Source: Agromyces sp. CF514 | GTDB lineage: Bacteria; Actinomycetota; Actinomycetes; Actinomycetales; Microbacteriaceae | Reading direction: 5' to 3' | NCBI RefSeq assembly: GCF_900113185.1 | Contig: NZ_FOZD01000001.1 | Location: 1,116,001 to 1,180,000 of the forward strand | DNA: 64,000 bases | The notes under the pieces: model-generated | Database searches by the model: none | What the model was told of the DNA's origin: nothing | Seen by the model: the letters and a program-made list of their open reading frames with translations, nothing else | In this document: piece by piece, positions 15,093 through 23,822 of the stretch | Position numbering within the stretch: position 1 is the stretch's first letter | Layout of the letters: each line of letters starts with the position of its first letter | Made by a program: the position numbers and the translations under genes

Positions 15093-17659
15093 ACCCGGAG
15101 ATCATGACCTCGTCAGCACAGCAGCACCTGCCCAGGGTCGAGCGACCCCTGCACACCGGATGGCGCGTGCGCGCGGTGTCGGGCCCCGTGCCCGCTGACA
15201 TCGCCGCAACCTCGATCCCGGCGACCGTGCCGGGGGTCGTGCACCTCGATCTCATGCGGGAGGGGCTCATCCCCGACCCGTACCTCGACGACCACGAGTC
15301 GGCGCTCGCCTGGATCGGCCTCGTCGACTGGACCTACGAGACGACGTTCGATCTGGCGCAGGGCGAGCTCGCCGCGGCATCCGTGCACGAGCTCGTGTTC
15401 GACGGGCTCGACACCGTCGCGACCGTGTCGCTGAACGGCACCGCGATCGCCGAGGTGGCGAACCAGCACCGCACGCACCGCATCGACGTGACCGCGCTCG
15501 TGCGCGCGGGCGGCAACGACCTCGTCGTCGCCTTCCGCAGCCCGGTGAAGCACGCGAACGCCCAGAGCCTCGCGCTCGGCGCCCGCCCCCGCCCGTACCC
15601 GACGCCGTTCGACGCGATCCGCAAGTCGGCGTGCAGCTTCGGCTGGGACTGGGGCATCGCGACCGCGACGAGCGGCATCTGGCGCCCGGTGCGGCTCGAG
15701 TCGTGGTCGACCGCCCGGTTCGGCGAGGTGCTCGTGCGGGCGACGCCCGACGGCGACGGCGGGTACGTCGAGGCCGTCGTGCGCGTGACCCGCGCGGCGG
15801 GCTCCGACGACGAGGGGGCGGATGTCGCCCTCGACGTCGACCTCGAGATCGCGGGCGTGCGCACCGCCGTCGAGATCCCGGCGGGCGAGCGCGAGGCGGT
15901 CGTGCGCGTCGACCTCGAGCAGGCCGAGCGCTGGTGGCCCGTCGGCTACGGCGAGCCCGTGCTGCACGACGTGCGGGTGCGGCTCGGCGTCGACGGATGG
16001 GTGCTCGACGAGACGACGCGGCGCGTGGGGTTCCGCGACCTGCGCTGGAACACCGAGCCCGACGCCGACGGCACGCCGTTCCAGCTCGTGGTCAACGACC
16101 GGCCCGTCTTCGTGAAGGGCGTCAACTGGATCCCGGACGACGCGTTCCCCGTTCGCGTCGACCGCGCCCGCTATCGAGCACGGCTCGAGCAGGCGGCATC
16201 CGCCGGCCTGAACCTGATCCGCGTCTGGGGCGGCGGCATCTACGAGGCCGACGCGTTCTACGAGCTCGCCGACGAGCTCGGCCTGCTCACCTGGCAGGAC
16301 TTCCTCTTCGCCTGCTCGGCCTACTCCGAGGAGGAGCCGCTGCGCTCCGAGGTCGCCGCCGAGGCGCGCGACAACATCGTGCGCCTCGCGCACCACGCGT
16401 CGCTCGCGCTGCTCACGGGCAACAACGAGAACCTCTGGGGCTACGAGGACTGGGGCTGGAAGCTCGCGCTCGACGGCAGGACCTGGGGCGCGTACTACTA
16501 CCACGAGCTGTTCCCGCAGCTCGTGGCCGAGCTCGCTCCGCACGTGCCGTACGCGCCGGGCAGCCCGTTCAGCCCCGGCGGCGGCGAGCACGGCGGCGAG
16601 CCCGGCGTCGAGCACGCCGGCGAGCACCCGAACGCCGAGGCGCACGGCACGATGCACGTCTGGGACCTCTGGAACCAGAAGGACTGGCCGCACTACCGCG
16701 ACCTCGAGCCGCGGTTCGTGGCCGAGTTCGGCTGGCAGGGCCCGCCCGCGTGGTCGACCCTCACGAGGGCGATCAGCGACGACCCGCTGACCCCCGAGTC
16801 GCCCGGCATGATCGTGCACCAGAAGGCGATCGACGGCAACGCGAAGCTCACCGCGGGACTCGTGCGCCACTACCGCGTGCCGAACGACATGGAGACCTGG
16901 CACTGGGCCATGCAGCTCAACCAGGCGAACGCGATCTCGTGCGCCCTCGACCACTACCGCTCGCACTGGCCGAAGACCGCGGGCGCCGTGGTGTGGCAGT
17001 TGAACGACTGCTGGCCGGTCACGTCGTGGGCCGCGATCGACGGCGACGGCCACGCCAAGCCGCTGCTGCACGCGATCCGCAATGCGTTCGCACCGCGCGT
17101 GGTGTCGGTGCAGCCGCGAGCCGCCGAATCGGGTGCGCCGGGCCTGGCCGCGATCGTCGGCAACGACACCGACGACGCCTGGTCGGGCGAGCTCGTGTTC
17201 GAGCGTCGCGGCTTCGACGGGTCGGTGCTCGCGCGCGCCGCGGCATCCGTCGACGTGGCGGCGCGCGATGCGCTCACGGTGCCGGTGCCCGTCGAGGTCG
17301 CCGAGGCGACGGATGCCGCGGGCGAGCTGCTCGTGGTGACGCTCGGCGAGGTGCGCGGGCTCTGGTGGTTCGCCGAGCCGCGCGACAGCGCGCTCGCCGC
17401 CGCCGACGTGGAGGTCGAAACCGCCTCGGCCGGTGCCGGCGTCGTCACGGCGACCGTCACTGCCGGGAGCTCGGTCGTGCGCGACCTCACGTTGCTCGTC
17501 GACAAGCTCGACGTGCGCGCCTCGGTCGACTCGGGACTCGTGACCCTGCTGCCCGGTGAGTCGCACGTGTTCACGGTGTCGGGCGTCGACGCACTCGAAG
17601 CGCGGGCCGTGGCCGATCCCCGCGTGCTCCGCAGCGGCAACCAGTTGGTGACCGCGTGA
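15089..17659 (+). CDS. Beta-mannosidase, glycoside hydrolase family 2
   Basis: 856 residues, the usual length for GH2 beta-mannosidases, with no signal peptide, so it works on imported oligosaccharides. An N-terminal sugar-binding-like domain (HTGWRVRAVSGP, VPGVVHLDLMREGLIPDPY) is followed by the immunoglobulin-like domain and a TIM barrel. The acid/base Glu is in GNNENLWG (Glu447) and the nucleophile Glu in AEFGWQGPPAW (Glu546). FGWDWGIATATSGIW is typical of the mannosidase branch. Residues about 496-510 are a Gly/His/Glu-rich insertion. I choose GTG 15089, which has GGAG seven bases upstream and overlaps the permease stop; the ATG at 15104 is poorly spaced from its GGAG. Confidence 0.92.
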   Translation: MNPEIMTSSAQQHLPRVERPLHTGWRVRAVSGPVPADIAATSIPATVPGVVHLDLMREGLIPDPYLDDHESALAWIGLVDWTYETTFDLAQGELAAASVHELVFDGLDTVATVSLNGTAIAEVANQHRTHRIDVTALVRAGGNDLVVAFRSPVKHANAQSLALGARPRPYPTPFDAIRKSACSFGWDWGIATATSGIWRPVRLESWSTARFGEVLVRATPDGDGGYVEAVVRVTRAAGSDDEGADVALDVDLEIAGVRTAVEIPAGEREAVVRVDLEQAERWWPVGYGEPVLHDVRVRLGVDGWVLDETTRRVGFRDLRWNTEPDADGTPFQLVVNDRPVFVKGVNWIPDDAFPVRVDRARYRARLEQAASAGLNLIRVWGGGIYEADAFYELADELGLLTWQDFLFACSAYSEEEPLRSEVAAEARDNIVRLAHHASLALLTGNNENLWGYEDWGWKLALDGRTWGAYYYHELFPQLVAELAPHVPYAPGSPFSPGGGEHGGEPGVEHAGEHPNAEAHGTMHVWDLWNQKDWPHYRDLEPRFVAEFGWQGPPAWSTLTRAISDDPLTPESPGMIVHQKAIDGNAKLTAGLVRHYRVPNDMETWHWAMQLNQANAISCALDHYRSHWPKTAGAVVWQLNDCWPVTSWAAIDGDGHAKPLLHAIRNAFAPRVVSVQPRAAESGAPGLAAIVGNDTDDAWSGELVFERRGFDGSVLARAAASVDVAARDALTVPVPVEVAEATDAAGELLVVTLGEVRGLWWFAEPRDSALAAADVEVETASAGAGVVTATVTAGSSVVRDLTLLVDKLDVRASVDSGLVTLLPGESHVFTVSGVDALEARAVADPRVLRSGNQLVTA

Positions 17660-18651
17660 GCGGCGACCTGCTGCGCGAACCCGTCTGCGGCATGACCTGG
17701 GGCTGGACCGGTGTGCGCGGCACCTGGTCGACCCCCGCCGCAGAGGAGTCCATGCGGCTCATGGCCGAGCACGCCGTGACCTGGACGGCGCTCGCGTACG
17801 CGGCCGAGCAGGCGACGCCGTTCTCGACCGAGATCCCGTTCGAGTCGGAACCGACCGTGACCGACGACGAGATCGTCGGCGCCATCCGGCAGGCGCACGC
17901 GCTCGGCTTGAAGGTGTGCCTGAAGCCCGTCGTGAACGTGGGCGACGGCACCTGGCGCGCCCACATCGGCTTCTTCGACTGGGACGTGCCCGGAGAACCG
18001 AGCTGGACGCAGTGGTTCGAGTCGTACACGCGATTCATCGTGCACGCGGCCCGCATCGCCGAGGCCGAGGGGTGCGAGATGCTCTGCATCGGCTGCGAGA
18101 TGGTGCGCGCCGACGGGCAGGACGCCCACTGGCGGGCGCTCATCGCCGAGGTGCGGGCCGTCTACTCGGGCCCGATCACCTACAACTGCGACAAGTACCA
18201 GGAGGACCGCGTCACCTGGTGGGATGCGGTCGACGTGATCTCGTCGAGCGGCTACTACCCGATCGACTCGTGGCAGCAGCAGCTCGACCGCATCGAGCCC
18301 GTCATCGCCGCACACGGCAAGCCGTTCTTCTTCATGGAGGCGGGCTGCCCGTCGCGTGAGGGCTCGGCCGACCTGCCGAACGACTGGAACCTCGTCGGGG
18401 ATCCGTCGGGAGCCGAGCAGGCGCGGTACTTCGAGGCCATGTTCGACGCGTGCCGTGCGCGCCCCTGGGTGCGCGGGCTCATGCTCTGGGACTGGCCCGC
18501 GACGCTCTACGCACCGGCCGATGCGGCCGCGAACGACGACTACTGCCCCTACGGCAAACCCGCGGCAGCGGTCATGGTGCGCGAGTACCGCGCGTGGGCG
18601 GCCGAGGCATCGAGCGACGCGTCCGCCACCGCGGCCGGGGTGACGGCGTGA
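17656..18651 (+). CDS. GH113-like glycoside hydrolase (possible beta-mannanase/mannosidase)
   Basis: 331 residues starting with GTG overlapping the beta-mannosidase stop. No signal peptide. It has a TIM-barrel pattern of clan GH-A: Glu148 in CIGCEMVRA would be the acid/base and Glu228 in FFFMEAGCPSREGSA the nucleophile, 80 residues apart as expected. The opening EPVCGMTWGWTGVRGTW and the late LMLWDWPATLY also resemble family GH113, whose characterised members cleave beta-1,4-mannan or mannooligosaccharides. Being cytoplasmic, it probably trims short imported oligosaccharides together with the GH2 enzyme. Family assignment is from motif appearance only. Confidence 0.7.
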   Translation: MSGDLLREPVCGMTWGWTGVRGTWSTPAAEESMRLMAEHAVTWTALAYAAEQATPFSTEIPFESEPTVTDDEIVGAIRQAHALGLKVCLKPVVNVGDGTWRAHIGFFDWDVPGEPSWTQWFESYTRFIVHAARIAEAEGCEMLCIGCEMVRADGQDAHWRALIAEVRAVYSGPITYNCDKYQEDRVTWWDAVDVISSSGYYPIDSWQQQLDRIEPVIAAHGKPFFFMEAGCPSREGSADLPNDWNLVGDPSGAEQARYFEAMFDACRARPWVRGLMLWDWPATLYAPADAAANDDYCPYGKPAAAVMVREYRAWAAEASSDASATAAGVTA

Positions 18652-19601
18652 CCGGCTCCGTGCTCGCGATCGACGCGGGCCAGACCGGCATCAAGACCCG
18701 GGTCGCGGATGCCGCGGGCGGGTCGATCGAGACGGTGCTGCCCGGCATCCGCACGCATGAGCCGCTGCTCGTGCAGCTCGCCGAGGCGACGGCGCGGGTC
18801 GCCGCGACGCAGGCCGACGCATCCGGACGCATCGAGGTGCTCGCGGCCGGCGTCTCAGGGCTGACCCGCGCCGACGCCGACGCCGACGCGCTGCTCGAGG
18901 CCGTGCGACCGTTCGGCGTGCGGCGCGTGCTGCTCGCACACGATTCCGTGTCGTCGTTCGTCGGGGCGCTCGGGGATCAGCGCGGGGCCGTCATCGCCGC
19001 GGGCACCGGCTCGGTCACGCTCGGCGTCGGTCGCGACGCGGTGCGCCGGGTCGACGGCTGGGGCAACATCATGGGCGACGCGGGCAGCGGGTACTGGATC
19101 GGGCGCGAGGCGCTCGACGCGGCGATGCGGTCGTACGACGGCCGCGGTCCCTCGACCGTGCTGAGCGGGCTCGTCGCCGACCGCTGGCCCGACCTCGAGC
19201 AGGCCTACATCGACCTGCAGGCCGACCCGCACCGGGTGAGCGTCGTGGCGTCGTTCGCCGTGCGCGTCGCCGAGCTCGCCTCGGTCGACCACGTCGCCGC
19301 CGACATCTGCCGGCGAGCGGCCGACGAGCTCGCGGGCTCGGTCGTCGCGGCCCTGCGCGAGGTCGGCGAGGCCGGCGGCGACGCGAGGCCGCGGCTCGCC
19401 GCGATCGGCGGCGTGTTCCGCGCGGCGCGCATCCGCAGTCGGTTCGAGCAGCAGGTGAGGCAGGCGGTTCCGGCCGTCGAGATCATCGCGCCGCTGGGGA
19501 GCGGGCTCGACGGGGCGGCGGCACTGGCCCACCTCGACGACGCGCACCCCCTGCGTGCGCACCTGGCCGTCGCGTCGCTGGAGCACTCGACCAGCGCGTG
19601 A
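18648..19601 (+). CDS. BadF/BadG/BcrA-type ATPase, N-acetylglucosamine kinase-like
   Basis: 317 residues, actin-like ATPase fold: phosphate-1 motif VLAIDAGQTGIKTRV, phosphate-2 GAVIAAGTGSVTLGV, the GlcNAc-kinase signature region GWGNIMGDAGSGYWIGREAL, and an adenosine motif near IIAPLGSGLDGAAALA. The family includes N-acetylglucosamine and glucosamine kinases. GTG 18648 overlaps the upstream stop. In this operon it probably phosphorylates a sugar released by the two hydrolases. If the sugar is GlcNAc, the transported substrate could be Man-beta-1,4-GlcNAc from N-glycans; mannose phosphorylation is the alternative. Confidence 0.82.
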   Translation: MTGSVLAIDAGQTGIKTRVADAAGGSIETVLPGIRTHEPLLVQLAEATARVAATQADASGRIEVLAAGVSGLTRADADADALLEAVRPFGVRRVLLAHDSVSSFVGALGDQRGAVIAAGTGSVTLGVGRDAVRRVDGWGNIMGDAGSGYWIGREALDAAMRSYDGRGPSTVLSGLVADRWPDLEQAYIDLQADPHRVSVVASFAVRVAELASVDHVAADICRRAADELAGSVVAALREVGEAGGDARPRLAAIGGVFRAARIRSRFEQQVRQAVPAVEIIAPLGSGLDGAAALAHLDDAHPLRAHLAVASLEHSTSA

Positions 19602-19635
19602 ACCGTCCCGGCCGTGCCCGTGCCGAAGATGCCTC

Positions 19636-19671
19636 TTGACAGTGAATTGTGTTTGTTCCAAACTCAATTCA
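19636..19671 (+). promoter_or_regulatory. Promoter and MarR-type operator of the monooxygenase operon
   Basis: TTGACA (19636-19641) is directly followed by an inverted repeat with arms GTGAATTG (19642-19649) and CAATTCAC (19664-19671), inside which TTTG-TTC-CAAA forms a smaller repeat. The repeat covers the spacer and -10 region, so a bound repressor would block polymerase. The MarR gene of the same operon (21048) is the likely source. Confidence 0.7.
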
Positions 19672-19689
19672 CACGTGCAAGGAGGCAAT

Positions 19690-21051
19690 GTGAAGATCGT
19701 CATCATCGGTGCGGGCATCGGAGGTCTCGCGACCGCCCTGAGTCTCGGACGAGCAGGGTTCGACGACGTGACCGTCGTCGAACGGGCCGCCGAGCTGCGG
19801 CCGCTCGGCGTGGGCATCAACCTGCTGCCGCACGCGGTGCGCGAGCTGACCGAGCTGGGCCTCGGCGACCGCGTCACCGCCATCGGCACCGCACCCGGCC
19901 GGCTCGCCTACTTCAACCGCTTCGGCCAGCCCGTCTGGAGCGAGCCCCGCGGCCTCGAGGCCGGCTACCGGTGGCCGCAGCTCTCGGTGCACCGCGGCGA
20001 GTTCCAACTCCTGCTCGTCGAGGCCGTGCGCGAGCGGTTCGGCGACGAGGCGATCCGCCTCGGGTGGCGCGCGACCGGCGTCGAGCACGGCGTCGAGGTC
20101 GCGGCGGCGGGCGGCGGCATCCGTGCCCAGGAGCGCGTGAGCTTCGCGGATGCCGCGGGCGACGAGCTCGTGCTCGATGCCGACGTCGTCGTGGCCGCCG
20201 ACGGCATCCACTCAGCGATCCGCGCGCAGCACAATCCGGGCGAGGGCGCTCCGCCGTGGAACCGCCTCGTGCTCTGGCGCGGCACGGCCGTGGTGCCCGC
20301 CTACCTCGACGGCCGCACGATGATCATGGCGGGCGACGCCGAGCAGAAGTTCGTCGCCTACCCGCTCGTGCACGAGGGCGCCGCCGACGAAGGCGCCGAG
20401 GGTGCAGCAGACGGCACGATCCGCGTGAACTTCATCGCCGAACGGCGCGCGCCCGAGGGCGTCGACGAGACGGCCGACTGGAACCACGCCGTCGATCCGG
20501 CGCCCATCGTCGAGCTCTTCGCGGACTGGCGGTTCGACTGGCTCGACGTGCCGGGCGTCATCGCCGCGGCCGACGAGATCCTCGAGTACCCGATGGTGGA
20601 CCGCGATCCGCTCGAGCGCTGGACGGTCGGGTGCACCACGCTCCTCGGCGATGCCGCGCACGCGCTCTACCCGAACGGGTCGAACGGCGCGTCGCAGGCC
20701 GTCATCGACGCACGGACGCTCGCATTCCACCTGGCGGGCGCGGTCGGGGCGGCCGCTGGCGCTGGCGGGGCCGACGCCACCGGCCGGGCCGCGATCGAGA
20801 CCGCGCTCGCCGCCTACGAGGCCGATCGCCGCCCGGCGACCACCAGGCTCAACGAGATGACGAGGCGGCTCGGGCCCGAGCGCGTCATGCAGCTCGCCTT
20901 CGAACGCGCGCCGCAGGGCTTCGCCGACGTGCACGACGTGATCCCCGAGGCCGAGCTGCGGCAGATCGCCGACTCCTACAAGGTCGCGGCCGGGTTCCAC
21001 CCCGACTTGCTCAACGAGCGGTCGTCGCTGACGCCCGCGGTGCGCGCATGA
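19690..21051 (+). CDS. FAD-dependent aromatic-ring monooxygenase
   Basis: 453 residues. The N-terminus VKIVIIGAGIGGLATALSLGRAG is the FAD-binding GxGxxG fold; VVVAADGIHSAIR carries the conserved DG motif (about residues 175-187) that contacts FAD and NAD(P)H; TLLGDAAHALYPNGSNGASQAVIDA is the second FAD signature near residue 320. The order matches class A flavin monooxygenases such as salicylate or phenazine hydroxylases. It should hydroxylate an aromatic substrate using NAD(P)H and O2. GGAGG five bases before GTG 19690 fixes the start. First gene of an operon with MarR, a CocE-type hydrolase and a DUF3237 protein. Confidence 0.85.
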   Translation: MKIVIIGAGIGGLATALSLGRAGFDDVTVVERAAELRPLGVGINLLPHAVRELTELGLGDRVTAIGTAPGRLAYFNRFGQPVWSEPRGLEAGYRWPQLSVHRGEFQLLLVEAVRERFGDEAIRLGWRATGVEHGVEVAAAGGGIRAQERVSFADAAGDELVLDADVVVAADGIHSAIRAQHNPGEGAPPWNRLVLWRGTAVVPAYLDGRTMIMAGDAEQKFVAYPLVHEGAADEGAEGAADGTIRVNFIAERRAPEGVDETADWNHAVDPAPIVELFADWRFDWLDVPGVIAAADEILEYPMVDRDPLERWTVGCTTLLGDAAHALYPNGSNGASQAVIDARTLAFHLAGAVGAAAGAGGADATGRAAIETALAAYEADRRPATTRLNEMTRRLGPERVMQLAFERAPQGFADVHDVIPEAELRQIADSYKVAAGFHPDLLNERSSLTPAVRA

Positions 21052-21548
21052 GCCCCGCCGAGGCATCCGACGCGCTCGACGTCGCACGGCTCAGCGGGCT
21101 GATCTCGCCGCTGCGGAGGAGCCTGCTGCGAGCCGCACGGGCAGCAGAGCACCTGCCCGACATCCCCGACGCGCAGATCGAGGTGCTGCGCGCCCTCCCG
21201 GCGGGCACGTCGCGCAGCCCGGTCGAGCTCGCCGACGACCTCAGCCTCAACCGCACGACCGTGAGCAACCTGCTGAAGTCGATGGAGGCCGCCGGCCTCG
21301 TCACAAGGGCGCCGGATGTCGCGGACCGCCGTCGCGTCGAAGTGCGCGCCTCGACGAAGGCCCACCGGCTGCTCGAACGGTTCGACGCGGCCAGCGCCGG
21401 CTTCGTGGGGGAGGCGATCGCCGACCTCGATCCGGCCGACGCCGTCGCGCTCGCATCCGCGCTGCCCGCCCTCGAACGGCTGCGCGACGCCCTGCAGGAT
21501 CGCTCGCGGGCCGCCCGCGGCATCCGCTCGGCCACCGAAGCCGGGTAG
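21048..21548 (+). CDS. MarR-family regulator of the monooxygenase operon
   Basis: 166 residues. The winged HTH is RSPVELADDLSLNRTTVSNLLKSMEAAGLVTRAPDVADRRRVEVRAS region (about residues 53-100) with the DRRR wing characteristic of MarR proteins. ATG overlaps the monooxygenase stop (ATGA). Being the second gene behind the GTGAATTG...CAATTCAC operator, it probably represses its own operon until an aromatic ligand binds. Confidence 0.85.
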   Translation: MSPAEASDALDVARLSGLISPLRRSLLRAARAAEHLPDIPDAQIEVLRALPAGTSRSPVELADDLSLNRTTVSNLLKSMEAAGLVTRAPDVADRRRVEVRASTKAHRLLERFDAASAGFVGEAIADLDPADAVALASALPALERLRDALQDRSRAARGIRSATEAG

Positions 21549-21621
21549 CCGAGCACCGCACGACCGAAACGCCCCCGCACGCCGCCCCGAGCCCGCCCCA
21601 CCCGACCGTCAAGGAAGACGA

Positions 21622-23355
21622 ATGACCCGACGCACCCTCTCCGACCGCATCGGCGCCGCGATGATGCGCCGCACGCTCAAGGGCTTCGAGCCCGGCGACC
21701 GGCACGTCGAGATCTCGCGAGTCGAGACCCCCATGGCCGACGGCACCGTGCTCGTGGGCGACCTGCTCATGCCCGACCGCATCGAGCCCGGCACGCCGAC
21801 GGTCGTGATGCGCACGCCGTACGGTCGCTCCTCGGCGTTCCGGGCACGGCTGCCGCTGCCGCTCGCGAGCCGAGGGTTCCCGGTGCTCCTGCAGAGCGTG
21901 CGCGGCACGTTCGGCTCCGGCGGCGAGTTCGTGCCGCAGCGCAACGAGGCGTCCGACGGGCTCGAGACCCTGCGCTGGGTGCGCAGGCAGCCGTGGTTCA
22001 CCGGCCACCTCGTGTCGGCGGGCGGCAGCTACCTCGGCTTCACGCAGTGGTCGGCGACGGCTGCGGCGCTGCGGGCCGGCGAGCCGGAGACGGCGGCCGA
22101 GTCGATGTCGCTCGCCGTGACGATGCCCGACTTCGGCGCGATCACGTGGGATCACGGCGCGTTCTCGCTCGGCAACTCGTTGACGTGGAGCCGCATGATG
22201 ACGGTCATCGAGAGCGCCAGGATCATCCTGACCATGATCGGGCCCGACACGAAGTTCAAGGCCGCGCTGACGCACACGCCGCTCGGAAGTGCCGACCGCG
22301 CCGCCACCGGCGCGGACATCCCGTGGTGGGACGACTGGCTGCACCACGAGGACCTCCGCGATCCGTACTGGGCCGAGCAGTCGTACCGCGCGGATGTCGC
22401 GAACGTGACCGCGCCCGTCAGCATGACGACCGGCTGGTACGACATCTTCCTGCCGTGGCAGATCGGCACTTATGAAGACCTCGTGGCGCAGGGGAGGCAG
22501 CCGCTGCTCACGATCGGCCCGTGGGGCCACGACTCCGCCGACTCGTCGATCGCCGACATCGAGAACGCGATCGCGATGTGGGACGAGCAGTTCCGCGGCA
22601 TCCCGAACCCGCGCGCGGAGCCCGTGCGGTTCTACCTGCAGGGTGCGGATGTCGCGGGCGGCCCGGGTGCGGGTGGCGCGGGTGCGGGCGAGTGGCACGA
22701 CTCGGCGGCGTGGCCGCCCGTCGGCACCGAGCCCGTCGAGTGGTACCTCGGCGCCGGCGGACGGATCGGGAAGGAGGCGCCGACCGCGCCGGGTGCGCCG
22801 ACCGCGTTCCGCTACGACCCGGCCGGAGACCCGACGCCCTCGACGGGCGGTCCCGTGCTGCGCGGCGACGGCGGCGCGGTCGACGACCGCGAGCACGAGC
22901 AGCGGGCGGATGTCGCGACCTTCACGAGCGAGCCCCTCACCGCGGATCTCGACGTCACGGGCACGCCCGTCGCGAAGATCTGGCTGCGCAGCGACCGCCC
23001 GAGTGTCGACGTGTTCGTGCGCCTCACCGAGGTGCACCCCGACGGACGCTCGATGAGCGTGACCGACGCGATCCGGCGCATCGGTGCGCCGGGCACGCGG
23101 CACACCGATCCGGTGCGCACCGACGACGGGGCGTGGGAGGTCGAGGTGCCGCTCTGGCCGACCGCGCACCGGTTCGCGGCGGGCAACCGGGTGCGCGTGC
23201 AGGTGAGCTCGGGCGCATTCCCGCGCTACGCGCGCAACGGCGGGACCGGCGGCCCGGCCGCGACCGAGACCGAGCTGCTGGCCGCGAACCAGGAGGTCTT
23301 CCATGAACCGGTCCGCCCGTCGTCGATCACGCTGCCGGTCTGGACCCGCGCATGA
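21622..23355 (+). CDS. CocE/NonD-family alpha/beta hydrolase (X-Pro dipeptidyl-peptidase-like)
   Basis: 577 residues. The alpha/beta hydrolase part has the triad Ser136 in SAGGSYLG, Asp274 in GWYDIF and His303 in PWGHDSAD. A helical cap lies in between, and the C-terminal third (from about residue 430) is the jelly-roll domain usual in CocE, with GTPVAKIWLRSDRPSVDVFVRL and FAAGNRVRVQVSSGAFPRYARN. Family members hydrolyse esters (cocaine esterase, glutaryl-7-ACA acylase) or act as X-Pro peptidases. No signal peptide, so cytoplasmic. AAGGAAG precedes ATG 21622. In this operon it may open an ester or lactone made by the monooxygenase (inference). Confidence 0.85.
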   Translation: MTRRTLSDRIGAAMMRRTLKGFEPGDRHVEISRVETPMADGTVLVGDLLMPDRIEPGTPTVVMRTPYGRSSAFRARLPLPLASRGFPVLLQSVRGTFGSGGEFVPQRNEASDGLETLRWVRRQPWFTGHLVSAGGSYLGFTQWSATAAALRAGEPETAAESMSLAVTMPDFGAITWDHGAFSLGNSLTWSRMMTVIESARIILTMIGPDTKFKAALTHTPLGSADRAATGADIPWWDDWLHHEDLRDPYWAEQSYRADVANVTAPVSMTTGWYDIFLPWQIGTYEDLVAQGRQPLLTIGPWGHDSADSSIADIENAIAMWDEQFRGIPNPRAEPVRFYLQGADVAGGPGAGGAGAGEWHDSAAWPPVGTEPVEWYLGAGGRIGKEAPTAPGAPTAFRYDPAGDPTPSTGGPVLRGDGGAVDDREHEQRADVATFTSEPLTADLDVTGTPVAKIWLRSDRPSVDVFVRLTEVHPDGRSMSVTDAIRRIGAPGTRHTDPVRTDDGAWEVEVPLWPTAHRFAAGNRVRVQVSSGAFPRYARNGGTGGPAATETELLAANQEVFHEPVRPSSITLPVWTRA

Positions 23356-23822
23356 GCGCCGTCGAACCGCCCGCGACGCGACTCGTGAAGCTCTTCCGCG
23401 TCGCGGTGCTGGTCGGCGGCATCGAGGATCACGGCGTGACGAGCGCCGGTCATCGCCGGGTGGTGCCGATCACCGGCGGACGCATCAGCGACGGCCTCGA
23501 CGCCGAGATCCTGCCCGGGGGAGCGGACTGGCAGGTCGTGCGCCCCGACGGCACGATCGAGATCGACACGCGCTACTCGGCACGCACGAGCGACGGCGAC
23601 CTGCTGCACCTGCGCACGCACGGCATCCGCTCCGGATCGCCGGAGGCGCTCGCGGCGCTCGGCCGCGGCGAGATCGTGCCGCCCGAGCGGTACACGTTCC
23701 GGCTGCACGTGGAGGTCGAGACATCCGCCCCCGCCTTCGCCGAGCTGCAGCGGCAGCTCATCGTGGGGGCCGCGGCGCGCGGGCCGCACGAGGTCGTGTA
23801 CGACGCCTACCGGCTCGACTGA
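23352..23822 (+). CDS. DUF3237 family protein
   Basis: 156 residues. The features RVAVLVGGIEDHGVTSAGHRRVVPITGGRISDG and GGADWQVVRPDGTIEIDTRYSARTSDG are regions (about residues 15-48 and 57-84) diagnostic of DUF3237 (UPF0311) proteins, small beta-barrel proteins often found beside aromatic or steroid catabolic enzymes; their reaction is not established. ATG overlaps the hydrolase stop, so it belongs to the monooxygenase operon. Its 3' end overlaps the convergent TetR gene by 16 bases. Confidence 0.8.
   Translation: MSAVEPPATRLVKLFRVAVLVGGIEDHGVTSAGHRRVVPITGGRISDGLDAEILPGGADWQVVRPDGTIEIDTRYSARTSDGDLLHLRTHGIRSGSPEALAALGRGEIVPPERYTFRLHVEVETSAPAFAELQRQLIVGAAARGPHEVVYDAYRLD

Noticed and set aside
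15113-17566. Long open frame antisense to the beta-mannosidase
   Set aside because: No motif, biased composition; the plus-strand frame has both catalytic Glu motifs.
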